DNA of 64,000 bases, taken from NCBI GenBank assembly GCA_002794735.1, contig NBAZ01000010.1:1054001-1118000 (forward strand), in the 5' to 3' direction. Positions 37,576 to 48,960 of this stretch are shown here, one piece after another (position 1 is the stretch's first letter; every line of letters starts with the position of its first letter). The position numbers were made by a program, and so were the translations under genes. Source of the DNA: Pyrrhoderma lamaoense (Eukaryota > Basidiomycota > Agaricomycetes > Hymenochaetales > Hymenochaetaceae). The notes under the pieces are model-generated. The model saw nothing but the letters and a program-made list of their open reading frames with translations, made no database searches and was not told the DNA's origin.

Positions 37576-38899
37576 ATGGTCAAAGGGGAGAGAAAGGACA
37601 CAGACTCGAGGTTTGCACTTGATTCTCGGTTTCAGGAATCCGAGGCTGGTCCATCTCGTTCTCGATCAAATTCAGTTTCTTTGGAGGAGGATAATTCTGG
37701 TTCTACAACAGTAAATAGGCATATCGATGCAGGGTCTCAAAGTGAACACTCTGATGACGATGATGGTGGTGAACAGATGGAAGATACTGAAGAAAGTGAA
37801 GATGAAAACCATGGAATGCTACCAGATGGATTCGCTGGTCCGGATGAAAAAGTTGTAAAGCCTTTAACTCCTGAGGCTCTTGCTGCTTTCCAGGCTGCAC
37901 AAGAAAAGGCTGGTGTAATTTATATCTCACGGATACCGCCTGGAATGCGTCCTGCAAAAGTACGATATCTTATGAGCCAGTATGGAGCAGTTGGGCGTGT
38001 GTATTTGCAACAGGAAGGTGAGTATATTAAATCTACTTCGTTGAATCATGTTACTCTTTGGACTATTCTCCTTTACTTATCTGCCTTAACCATTCCACTA
38101 TACTACCATCCTATGTCATCTTTATGCAATTACAAATTTCTGACTTTATGCTACCTGCAGATGCAAAGCGAGCATATCTAAGAAAGAAGTATACCGCAAC
38201 GAAGAAAGCACATTTCACTGAAGGTTGGGTCGAGTTTCTCGACAAGCGTGTCGCTCGCTCAGTAGCAGAGATGCTAAATGCCCAACCGGTTGGTGGGAAG
38301 AAGGGCACCCGTTGGAGAGATGACGTATGGACGATGAAGTATCTTCCAAGATTCAAGTGGAACATGCTAACGGAACAGATTGGTAAGGAACTTTATCAAT
38401 ACTTCATTCACTCGAGTGGATTATATTTTTACTCATGATATTTTAATATCAATTATTACAATGGTTTACTGACTTATAATTCCTTCTCATTTCTTTTCCA
38501 CAACTGACCCCATGATTAATCTAAATATGTCTGTCGTGATTTTTCTTCGCAACAGCACACGAAGCAGCCGTACATAGAGCTCGTCTCCGAGTTGAGATCG
38601 AGCAATCCCGTCGAGAACAAAGGGACTACCTTCGACAAGTCGAGCTTGCTCGAGTCCTCGATAAAAGAGCGAAACGCAAACGAGAAGCGGCTGAACAGAG
38701 AGGCGAGCAAGTTGATGAGAAAAGTCTCTTGCCTCCTCTCAAAAGGGGAACCAATTCGGGCAAGAATGGTGATCGTAGCACCGGCGAAAACGGTGACCAA
38801 CAAAAGAATAGACAGAAAAAGAAACGAGAGAGAGATAATAACGGCGAGGCAGTCGGGGATACCGGGCAACTTAAACAGGTACTTGGAAGTATATTTTAG
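37576..38899 (+). CDS. ESF2: Pre-rRNA processing protein Esf2 (ABT1 family, RRM)
   Basis: Component of the small-subunit processome; yeast Esf2 stimulates the helicase Dbp8 in 18S rRNA maturation. Exons: 37576-38017, 38161-38392 and 38556-38899. After an acidic Ser/Glu N-terminus comes the [22 protein letters not shown] (RNP2 strand), [35 protein letters not shown] and [19 protein letters not shown] (RNP1 side). The signature [17 protein letters not shown] follows, then a Lys/Arg helical tail ([19 protein letters not shown]). The intact frame and normal length support a working gene. Confidence 0.93.
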
Positions 38900-39149
38900 T
38901 CAGAAAGATATTGTACTTTGTATATTTATCAATCGAAACGTGTACCCACACATGATACCTAATCTGAACCAAAGTAACTGGGTTGTAAACATAACTACGG
39001 CTTTATTTTATTTTAAGAAAAGTAAACACCCAAATACGAACCTATCAATAGTAGTAGCACAAGAGAAGATAAGAAGGAAGGAGTTTTTTGTTTGTCTTAC
39101 TCGAAGAATAAAAAAAAGTATGGTTTTTAATGGATAATCTCATAATAAC

Positions 39150-42100
39150 CTAATACATCAGCTCGACGTCCCCCTCTGCGACTAGGTCCATGTCATGGTA
39201 GCTGACCTTCTTCCCAGCCGCAGCACGCGGATCCTCCTTAGCATCTGGGGAGGCGGGGGGACAGCACGACCATTCTTGCGACCTCCTGGTCCAGGTTCGA
39301 GTGTCGCAACGGGTTTCGCAGGCAAGCCTTCAATACCATGTCCCAATTGTTGATCAGTTGGAGGCGCGAAACCGCCGATGCGATCCCCAAGCCTCCGACC
39401 ACCTGCCATCAAAGGCGCCTCGTCCCGCAAGCTCCGCGCTGGAAGAGCCATTGGACCTGAATAAGGATAAAACCCATGAGGCTCCGGATAGCCACCATTT
39501 GCATAGGGCGGAGGATAAGCCGGATGATACGGATAGTACGGGGCAGGCATAACACCTGGTGGAACCCCACGGCTTGGATCTGGGTATGGTTGTGGCATAT
39601 CTCGAAAGCCATATGCCTGAGGAGGTACAGCTGGGCCGTTACCTGTTGGCTGTGGGAAGTGCGTGAATGGTTGAATGCGTTGCGGATCCAGAGCAAAGTT
39701 ATTGTAGAAAGTAAGCTATTGAAGATATGTTAGCACAGTACCTAAAGGATCTTGATATTGAAACCTACGTCATCCAGTTGCTTGATAAGCTCGGGATGCT
39801 TGTTCACTACATGCTTCTCAACGAAGGAGGTTGCCTTGAATAACTTTGAGCATGTTCTGCACCTGAACTTCCCCTCGTCTTCTTGTTTGATATGAGGCTC
39901 AACTGCTTTTGACAACTCACTAAATTATTGTAAAGCCTCCCTTAGTGACTATTTACTTTGGTAGATGTAGATTGGTTGTTACTCACTCTTCATAACGCTT
40001 CCCACCATAGTCGCGTACGTCGATACCGTCTTTATTTATCAAAAGCGCAATCTTGTTGTCAAGGGTTTCTAGCCATCTCTCATCTTGAGATTCCGGGATA
40101 AGCAAAAAGAATAAATACATAAAAATATATAATATTTACCGTTCCGCTTCCAGTCTCGTGGTTCCCCCTTTGTATCCCTATCTTTATCCCTAGGCTTCTC
40201 TTGACTGTCCTTCCCTTTCTCTTCCTCCTCTTTGACAGCGGGAATCTCATCTGACTCATTCTGCTCATCTAATTTCACATCTGTTTCTTCATCTTTCAAT
40301 TTCCTTTCAACGTGGTGCTCAATTTCAGTTAAGCTGTGTTTCGATAAGGGCTTTCGCACATGCTTAATGCATTTGCGTTGAAGTTCCTCCAGATGATCCG
40401 ACGTTGACACACAGTAATAGCATGTATGGAACGTGAAACGTAGATAAGCAAGATACAAATCTAGAGCAATGGTATTCTAGGTTGATATCTTGCAGTTAGC
40501 GACAGAAAGTCATGCAATACGAGAAAAGTGAGGCTTTCACCTTTTTGTAATCTAGGGCTTTTGCCTCTCCATCACTGGCTGGCTCGGGGAGCTCTGAATA
40601 GATCTTTGTTAATCGCCTCTCAATTGCGTCGCTACCCTTCTCACGGGGCTCCTCCTCAACAGCCAGAGCATCCATAGTCAGTATATCTTCGGCGGGAGGA
40701 GAATCAGTATGTTCTTCATCTGTTTGATCCTTTGCTCCTTTCGAAGTGCTATCACCAGCTGATGGTAACTCCGGCCTGAACGAGCGTACCCTCTCGTATT
40801 CTTCTTCAAGGATAGCGACGAGTTGTTTTGCCTGTTCAAGATCTTTTGCTATGCGGTCCGGTCTGCTAGCAGATTCTGGAGCGACACGAGCTTTACTTGT
40901 AAATGGACGCGTATTATGACTAACATGTAATTTAAAGCCCTCAATCTGTCTAATTGTCAGGTCCTTCTTCTTAAGGAAAGTGCCAGTCCACAAACCTTTT
41001 GTTCACTGAGAGTTGTGAGGACCTTGGCTATGTCTGCGTCTTCAGTGAACCTGATCCAGCCGGCTCGGTAGTAGCTACGTTTCTGCATAGGATCACCTAA
41101 CGCTAAGTAAACGAATCCAGGGATATCCTTGATAACCTGTAGTGTATGCAGCATGAGAAGTTATACTTTGTGTATTAAGATAAATCAGTACTCACAGCCT
41201 CAAGCTTAACCCGCCCTATGTCTGGAGGAATAGTTCGAATCATGATTTGATTCCCTTCAGGCTCAACAGAAACCTCATCAGCCCCAGCTTGTTTAGTCTC
41301 ATATGATGATTTCCCATTTGCATCGTTTTTAACATCTCCAGCATTTTCTGCATTATCGTCTTCAGCTTCCATCCCCATACCAAATTTATCCTCATTCTTA
41401 TGCTGTTGTTCAGGCTCATCTAAGCCAGTATTCTCAGCTGAGGTATTTTCAGCTTTTACTTGAGATGTTATCTCTTGCTCAAGTTCACAATGATCAAACT
41501 TGCCATCTTCCAGCTCATTCAAGAAAAGATTCATTCTACCCCTCCAGCCAACCTTTCGGACTCTGTTACGCAAGTTTGCGAATTCAGGGAAGGTTCATAC
41601 TTCTCTGAGAACCAGGGCGATTTTCTGTGATGATCAAAAAGTGTTTGAAGCTACGGTACAAGACGACGTTCAGTAATTTAAGTAGACAGTGTATCAAGAC
41701 AATACAGAATCGGAAGTATGAATTGTACTCTAAGTTTTCAAAATCTCTACTGACCTGTTGGGCGAGAAACTCCTTTTTATACTTTTCCCACCTCGCTTTG
41801 ATACCATTCCGAGGTTTAGACCCGTCACCCGCTTCCAGCTCAGCTGCTTTGTCGGCCTGGTCTTCTTCATTTGCTTGTTGAGGGTAATAATGCCTGAACC
41901 ATTCTGCGTATTGCTTCAGAGAAGCAAGGAGATCCATTGAGTAAGGGTCTGGAGGTGGAGGTCGTGAAGATCTAGAAGAATAGCCTCGACTACGTGGAGG
42001 CGAATGACCATAACCTCGATACGCATCTGGTTATACGTGTATAGCGCGATTAGTTGTAGTGTATCATATTATATAAAAAAGTAATCTTACCACTATGTTC

Positions 42101-42464
42101 ATCATAACGAGGGCGAGGGTCATACCGGTCTCGGTCGTACGGAGACGGGGAACGACGTCGCTTACGACCAACTGAAGGAGACGAAAAGAAGTTGATTAGA
42201 TATTTATTCATGAACTTTTGAGTTTTAAACTCGAACCATCATCATAGGGTGGACTACGACTTCTGTGGCGCCTACCATATTCGTAAGGAGCTCTTTCTCG
42301 TTCCCAATCCTGCCACATCCTTTCCCTTCCATACTCCCACTCGCGGGGTAAGGATCTGAAGGATACGGGTGATCAGTGTAAGGGCGCCCATACGTACCGC
42401 GAGAAGGGGACCGCGACCGGTCCCCGCGTGGTGGGTGCGCGTTTGAGCCAGCCCAAGAGGACAT
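39150..42464 (-). CDS. Ars2/Serrate RNA effector protein, three frame interruptions
   Basis: Nuclear partner of the cap-binding complex in RNA export, decay and small-RNA biogenesis. Exons: 42464-42237, 42171-42091, 42026-41755, 41650-41196, 41136-40996, 40945-40541, 40476-40140, 40083-39987, 39919-39769 and 39715-39150. Order: Arg/Ser/Asp-rich start (MSSWAGSNAHPPRGDRSRSP), MDLLASLKQYAEWFRHYYP, FANLRNRVRKVGWRGRM, GRVKLEAVIKDIPGFVYLAL, EGFKLHVSHNTRPFTSKAR, a segment with YLAYLRFTFHTCYYC, the C2H2 finger CRTCSKLFKATSFVEKHVVNKH, a Pro/Tyr/Gly-rich stretch and the C-terminal YHDMDLVAEGDVELMY. Three places need one extra base: the G4 run 42345-42348, near 41585, and the G4 run 39247-39250 or its neighbour. 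Without repair the product is cut at each. Plus-strand coordinates are given. Confidence 0.92.
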
Positions 42465-43845
42465 TTTTGAAAAAAAAGCGGATGTCAGCAAGTCAGTGTA
42501 GAGTGTTGTTATGTATTCGGCGAGCTGAGAAGTGAGAGAAGAAAAGAGGCATTACACGAGAGATTATCAGAGGATGAGACAAGACCAAGAGCGAGCATGA
42601 TGAAGCACAGACCTCTTCGGTATCGCGACACTCGATGAGCAGCACAAATTGCAAACCGCTCTCGACACCGTATACCAGTGCGCGATGACGGTCCCAATGA
42701 ACCAAAGTCACCCGTGAGTCGTGGAACTATTGTGGGAATGTTCTTCTACATTTGGATATTCTCTTTACTGTCTGTTTTTGGATCAACTTTCTCATTACTT
42801 TCACCTAAAATTCAATATTTGCCAAATGCTATACGTGTGCTTACTATACGAGTTTGACGTTTTTGATTTCATGTATACTTTCACTCGTGGCTCTGTTACA
42901 TGTCTGCTCTTTATGTGCTCCGGATTCGGAAGCTGGTAACATCGCCGAAAGTGTCTTTCTCAGCTAACAGAGATACTTAACAACTCTAGTGGAAAACAGG
43001 CATTGATGGCGGTAGCGATATGATGCATATACATATCGCAAGCATTCGTGATGGGAAAATCCTAGGAATGCTTAGGGACAAACGGCTGAATCGGCCAGTA
43101 GATACTGCTGTTTCTGAGGAGAATTGTTGCCGGTGTGTTGCTATTAATACCGCATCCATATGTATGGGACCATGGCCACTAGAGTGATGACAAAAAGGCT
43201 AACATGTCAATCACTGGTCAATTTTCCATTCCTGTGGGAAATTGGTATCAATCTTTTTCTGATGCTTGTCTCCTGAGATGTAATAGGACATCAAATACGA
43301 ATCAATATGCATGCGATGAGTATCCCAGTCATCTAGTACCATAGGTGCAACACATACGGCAGTATTTGAGACGAAAAGCATAGTACACATACACAAGTTC
43401 ATATCCATAACCGGTCTGTATATTCTGAGAGAATAAATACTATGATTGGTCGGGCATGACGGCGAGACGAGCCGTCCTGATCAGCCATTTGTGGGTGTGT
43501 TCTGTTTTCGTATCGCCTTAGCGACAGACCCGACCCAGAGGTACGCCATCTTCCGCCATATATCTATGGCACAGTGTCCATCTCTCTTCCTTGTTCCCGC
43601 CCTTCGTCTTCGCTCTTTTTCTTTGGTGAGTGTCTATTGTCACCCTCTGTCTTATAACCGTCTCCTCATGGATTCTGACTAATTCTCATTTTTCTAGTTT
43701 TTCTCTACTTTTCTTCACTCTCGTTGGGCTGCCCGGACGCACCCCTGGTTTTTAACTTTTTCAGCGTCGCTCACTTGGCTAGCCAGACAGCAGGTTTCTG
43801 TTTTACTCAACTATAATCACCCTGGGATATCAAAAAAGAATCAAA
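42465..43845. other. Intergenic: ARS2 and RDS1-like promoters
   Basis: Divergent upstream region of 1.4 kb. A likely 5' leader intron of the RDS1-like gene lies at 43626-43697 (GTGAGT...TTTCTAG). The remainder shows only short frames without coding character. The middle is A/T-rich and carries no recognisable repeat. Confidence 0.45.
43626..43697 (+). other. Probable 5' leader intron of the RDS1-like gene
   Basis: TTTG|GTGAGTGTC begins and TTTTTCTAG ends a 72-nt segment 149 bp before the start codon. Size and consensus match the other introns in the window. RNA data would be needed to confirm. Confidence 0.45.
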
Positions 43846-45167
43846 ATGTACCTCTCTACCGTACTCCCGTCTTTAGCCCTCTTGGCCTCTTCAACTATGG
43901 CTATGCCTGTTAAAAGACAAAATAGCACGGCTGCAACTCCAGATAATTCTGCAAATTTATTGGTTCTGAGTAGGTCCAACTGATCAGCCATGAATCATAT
44001 ATATTTATTTGAGTTTTTTGATAGAATTTGCGAATGTTCTGGAGCAATTGGAGACTCAATTCTACACTGAGGCACTCTCAAAATTCCAGACCTCCGACTT
44101 CACATCTGCTGGATTTGCTGATGCTTCAGTCCCGATTCAACAGTTTACGAATATCATGACTGATGAGTCTACACACACGACTGTTCTTGAGCAGGTCATT
44201 CAATCTCTTGGTGATTCTGCAATCACAGGATGTAACTTCGACTTTTCTTCAGTCCTTACTGATGTTGCGACTATGGCACCTGTAGCCAGACTTGTAGAGA
44301 ACGTTGGAGTAGGAGCATACTTGGGTGCTGCACATCTTATCACGGATCCTTCTATCCTCACGTCTGCAGCTAGCATCGTAACAGTTGAGGCGCGACACCA
44401 GTCGATCCTCAACGTCCTTAACAACGGCAATGCAATTCCAAGTGCATTTGATCTTCCCTCCTTCCGCAGGAAGTTCTTGCAATCGCCGGTCCCTTCATCT
44501 CTGGTTGTAGTGTTGGAATTGATGCTCTCCCTTCCCTGACGGTTACCAACACCGGTGCCGTCGCTGCTGGTACCTCGCTTACTTTCCAATCTGATGCCTT
44601 GACCAGCATCTCAGACACATCGTCTCTGTCGTGTCAAATGCTTGCAGGGGGATGCCATTCTCTATTACTTTGCCGTTTGATGCTTGTGTCGTTCCTCAAG
44701 GTCTTAGCGGAGCTGTTGCTATCTACGTCACGAACGACACTCAACCCTTGAACAACAATGCTCGTGACAGATTCCTTGGTAATATCGTTGCTGGACCGAC
44801 TATGGCATTCATTGATGGCAGCAGCGAAGCGCTTGGAAGCCTTGCAAAGTCAGGTGTTGTCAGTGATTCATCTAGCTCGACTGGAAGCAGCGGCTCGGAC
44901 AGTGCTATTACCTCTATCACTACTGCAACTATCTCTCCTGATGAGGCCAGCAGCATTGTTGCCAGTGCTAGCGCCACTGCTACTGATTCTGGTGCCGCTG
45001 CCGCTGCTACAGCTACAGCTGCTTCTGATAGCTCGATCCCGTCTTCAGCTAATACAACGACTGGTGCCTCATCTGATGGTGCACTTAATGTGAATGGATG
45101 GCAATTTGTTCCAGCTTCTTCCGTGACAGGTTCAGCCTCTGCATCGGCTTCAGCTTCGTCGGCATAA
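43846..45167 (+). CDS. Rds1-type secreted ferritin-like protein, frame interrupted twice
   Basis: Fungal family with a ferritin-like four-helix domain, related to S. pombe Rds1 (stress responsive); the biochemical activity is uncertain. Exons: 43846-43969 and 44025-45167. The signal peptide (MYLSTVLPSLALLASSTMAM) ends near the KR of PVKRQ, a kexin-like site. The domain reads FANVLEQLETQFYTEALSKF, then MTDESTHTTVLEQVI, TVEARHQSILNVL and AIAGPFISGC. The Glu/His spacing fits di-metal ligands. The C-terminus is Ser/Ala/Thr-rich. Two one-base losses are apparent: around the CCC at 44456-44458 (before QEVLAIAG) and in the G5 run 44647-44651 (QMLAGG to MPFSITL). The reading resumes well after each. 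Confidence 0.88.
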
Positions 45168-45840
45168 TGATTGTTGACATTGGCTCTTTGTTCTTTCGTG
45201 TGTTATACTACTTTCACGGACTCGGACTCATCTCCTTTTCTTTTACTTTACAATGGACTTGATTTATGCTAGGATTTAGTGCGGTACATCTCATTCCCCC
45301 CTCATTCCCCCAGAACCGCCCTTCAGTAGACATATTCCTGTTTTCATCCTTTTTTTCTTTTATGGGTGACTTAATGTAGTAGTAGTATTGCTGGCTTTTA
45401 TGGCTTGCCTGATGCGCGGCCGCTAATTTTATTACATTGTTGTGCCTTTACTTCTTTTTTCCCATTCACCTTTCTCTTCTCCATGTTGATGGGCTTTTAA
45501 GGGGTGTTTCTAGGACGACATTACACATGTAAGTAGCATAGGACAATAATGTTACTTTCCGAGGGTTTAGGACGAAGGAATATTGTGAATGCTGTTTATT
45601 GTAGTTATTCTTCCGTTATTGGTTCTCAAATCAACAACGAAGATACGTCTAACTTTTCCGGTTTGCTACATAATTACAGACAGTAATGATTTGTCGATGG
45701 ATTGGATATAAGTACAATGTCAGTGCCATATAAGAAAGGTCAAGGGATAGGCCAGAACAAGAGAGTGAATGAAAAAAGTGGATGCAAGACCGAGTCGACA
45801 CCATTAGATGAAGTGCTAGAGAGGGAAAGACGAGAACTCA
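45168..45840. other. Intergenic between convergent RDS1-like and EAF-like genes
   Basis: Two 3' untranslated regions. T/C-rich on the plus strand after the RDS1-like stop. I see no gene or repeat. Confidence 0.4.
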
Positions 45841-47496
45841 TTAGTCGCTTATATCACTAGAATCCTCAGAATCCTCTTCCTCATCGGAGGAAGCACCATT
45901 ATGGTCGGCAGCATATGCCATCATGGATTGAGGTCGAGCATCAGGAGCAGGTTCCTCAGCACCGAAGATATCCTCCATATCTGAATCATCATCACCACCC
46001 ATATCACCATCTCCATTATCACCGTACCCGCCAGCGAATCCATCTCCAAAATCTTCTTCTTCGTAGTCCCCTCTGAGCTCTCTGATAAGTTCTTCATTGA
46101 GATCATCAACTTCGCCCGAGTCGGCGAACCCGTCCTGGAAAATTTCGTCCCCACCTGAGCTTATTATCGGTTGGGGTACCTGCATTGTGCTCGTGTTATT
46201 TATAGGTACGCCGCTGGTAGCATCGACCCATTCGTCATCGTCATCATCATCGTCGACTGGAGCCTGAGGAGAGACGGGAAAACGTCTTTGCCGGAGAGGG
46301 AGAACCCGTCAGAGGATGGTAGGACAATGGCCGTTTCAGCACCAGGAAGGGCAAGCGATGTAGTAGAAGAAGAAGCAACTGGCGGTGGTTCGGTTTGGGG
46401 TGAAATACGAGAGCGTTTCGTTGGTTTGGAAGGCATCCCGAAGTTTAGTTCTTCTTCTTCTACTTCGATTGTGTGGGTCTGAGCTCGTGTTTCCTTCCCT
46501 TTGTTGATGTTTCGTTTCGGGGCGGAAGACGTTGGTTGTACAGTTATTGTTGTCGTCGCAATGAGCGGTGTTGGAAGAGACGAGGATTTCAAGTCAGTCG
46601 GTGGCTTAGGTTTCAATTTTGGCCTGTATCTTCCCTTATTATCTGTTTCCATGGGCGGTGGACGAGCAGGTTCTGGTTTAGGCGGTAGGTGTGCTGGTCT
46701 CTTCGTGTCTATAAGAGGAGCATTGTCACTGTCTTCTCCCTTGCTATCTTCTTTTGTTGAGGCAAGAGTTTGCTCCATCTCACGGAAAATTTCTTCTGCG
46801 ATTTCATCCTTGATATTAGTTGCCGGGACGGGGTAGGTAATGCTATATTATATTAGATATCATATAGTCTGGAAGCCATGTGAGTATAGTAAGACGTACG
46901 CGATGCGGATGTTGGCCGTGCCTTTGGTTGAGTTTTGCCCTCATGAGTGAGAGTGAATGTAGAGTCCAGCTTTTCTAGGGTGAACATCTGGAATACCCTA
47001 TCAACGGGTGTCCTATATGATTTCAATTTGAATATATACACACCCCACTTTCCGGGTCATATATCAATACACAATCGACCTCTTAGCAGGTTCTTCTCTA
47101 CCACGAAAGACGTGAACCTCATCTGACTAAACAGCCAACAGTATGCGGGTTTTGAGCTAGATCTACATCTTTCTAGCTAGAGATAATTACCTGAGCACAA
47201 GCACGTTCTACTCGAGCACTTGTTATTTCGTTTGTGGTTAAATCCAGCTGGCCAGGTTTGTTAACGTCCACTGACTCTGGCATAAAGTTATCTATGATGT
47301 GTCTTCATCAGAACGTGTTCCTCTTATATGTACTTGATTGATCACATTTGAAATGGTAAAAGCTTGAAGTAGGTAAAGGTTTGCTTTGCTTGGGTTGAAC
47401 ACCTTTTCGCTGTTTCAAGAAACGGGTCATAGACGCGCCCATATTGACCTGGCGTCTCCCTCGAGGGGGTACAAACATTGCAGAATCGACAGACAT
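45841..47496 (-). CDS. ELL-associated factor (EAF) N-terminal domain protein, frame interrupted
   Basis: EAF proteins bind ELL and stimulate Pol II elongation. Exons: 47496-47346, 47291-47191, 47126-47044, 46987-about 46908 and about 46854-45841. The EAF fold is visible: RGRRQVNMGASMTRFLK, SSFYHFKYNFMPESVDV, SARVERACAQ, DEVHVFRGREEPAK, VDCVLIYDPESG and MFTLEKLDSTFTLTHEGK. The remainder is Pro/Lys-rich and then strongly acidic (EEEDFGDGF; SSDEEEDSEDSSDISD), typical of transactivating tails. Breaks: one base appears missing near 47079-47083 (between EEPAK and EVDCVLIY) and one at the GGG 46276-46278 (before a D-rich stretch, DDDDDDEWVDA). The intron between the last two exons has a weak donor, and its exact edge is unsure. 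Confidence 0.82.
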
Positions 47497-48219
47497 CCAC
47501 TCTCTGGTAGTCCAAGTCAGACTATCGAAAGTTGGGATAGGATAGGGATGAGTATGGGTAGTGTATAAGATTGGAGTAACTTGAAACTGTCGGACATTGA
47601 TCGAGGTAATCCGTTTTGGGAGATAACAAGACGCGTGATCCTAATATAGTAACGCTCCCGAATCAGGACCGTGACGGTGGCAAAACAAAACCATTTTTCA
47701 GGCCCGAGCCCGAGAACACAAGAGAAACAGAGAAAATATTTAAAATAAAGAATGAACGGAAGAACTTATGTGAGGGAGTTGTACCCGTATGACTTCCCAA
47801 GTTTCTCATTCCGAAAATCAGCTTTGTTGCGTAGCCATTACATAAGTAATCTCATGAAAGGTACTACTAGTACCAGTACTTTTTCGACTGGCTATTTCTC
47901 TACATGGATCTGTTCGTGCGTAGCACATATTTTCAGCTTCCTTCTGTGAAGGCTGTTGATATGAGCGAACAATACACAAGTAGAGCAGATGCAGCGGTCT
48001 GCCAACGGCGATAAGACAGTTTGTAGTGCCGATCCAGTGCTTTAATCGCGTGGCTGAGTCTCGCGACGGGTGACCCGATTTGTAACTCTCCGTCCTCAGA
48101 GTCTCTCGACCTCAGCCCTTTATATTAACTTCATCTCGACCATTCATCAGCACACAATTTATTTTCTTCCATTCTTACTTGTCATCCGCAAACTTTCCTC
48201 ACAAATCGCTATCTAAAAA
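47497..48219. other. Divergent promoter EAF-like / RAD6
   Basis: A 0.7-kb interval between divergent starts. A TATATTAA-like element lies near 48120, about 100 bp upstream of the RAD6 ATG. No repeat or RNA gene is seen. Confidence 0.4.
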
Positions 48220-48960
48220 ATGGTATAGATTCATCTCACTTTCCCTTCTTTCACTTCGTGTTAAACCTTTGTTTCATAATCAGTCTACTACGGCCCGACG
48301 TCGACTCATTCGTGATTTCAAACGTCTCTCGACTGACCCTCCTGGTGGGATATCTGGTAGTCCATGTCCCGAGAATATTATGATATGGAATGCCGTAATA
48401 TTTGGTCCTGGTGAGTTAATGTTCTTCGGTGCCCATAACCCTCCTTCCGTGTTATCTGGCTCTCTTTCCATACTTTTTTTTTCGTCGTGTAGTACTGACA
48501 TTACCGTTATTCACCCACTCGTAGCTGACACACCTTTCGAGGATGGGACCTTCAAGCTAGTCTTATCCTTTGATGAGAGCTATCCTAACAAGCCACCGAC
48601 TGTTAAATTCCTGTCGCGTATGTTCCACCCGAATGTATATGCCAACGGAGAACTGTGCCTTGACATCTTACAAAACCGGTGGAGTCCAACATACGATGTC
48701 GCTGCCATACTTACAAGTATACAGAGCTTGTTGCATGACCCAAACCCGAATAGGTATGTGTACTTGTTTCTAGCCAATGCTCTCAACTCACTCAGCACCC
48801 CCGTGACAGTCCTGCTAATGCTGAAGCAGCCCAACTCTATCGTGAAAATATAAAAGAGTACGTCCGACGAGTGAAAGCTACTGTAGAGGAATCATGGATG
48901 GATCCGGATGACGAGGAAGAAGAAGCTGATGCAGCTGCCGCTCCCGATTCCGGTTCTTGA
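48220..48960 (+). CDS. RAD6: Ubiquitin-conjugating enzyme E2 Rad6/Ubc2
   Basis: E2 enzyme that monoubiquitylates histone H2B with Bre1 and PCNA with Rad18, and serves N-degron turnover with Ubr1. Exons: 48220-48222 (ATG only), 48284-48410, 48525-48753 and 48809-48960. The product reads [77 protein letters not shown] with the catalytic Cys, and [18 protein letters not shown]. The tail is acidic ([18 protein letters not shown]), as in S. cerevisiae and other fungi with the Rad6 acidic extension. The frame is intact and the length of about 170 residues is normal. An upstream ATG-only coding exon is supported by GTATAG after the ATG and the CAG at 48281-48283. Confidence 0.96.

Noticed and set aside
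43190..43265. Possible box C/D snoRNA (GTGATGA ... CTGA)
   Set aside because: No terminal stem, and the D-box spacing and guide region were not convincing.
46171..46836. Plus-strand frames over the EAF-like gene
   Set aside because: Antisense of a conserved EAF coding region with acidic and Pro-rich tracts.
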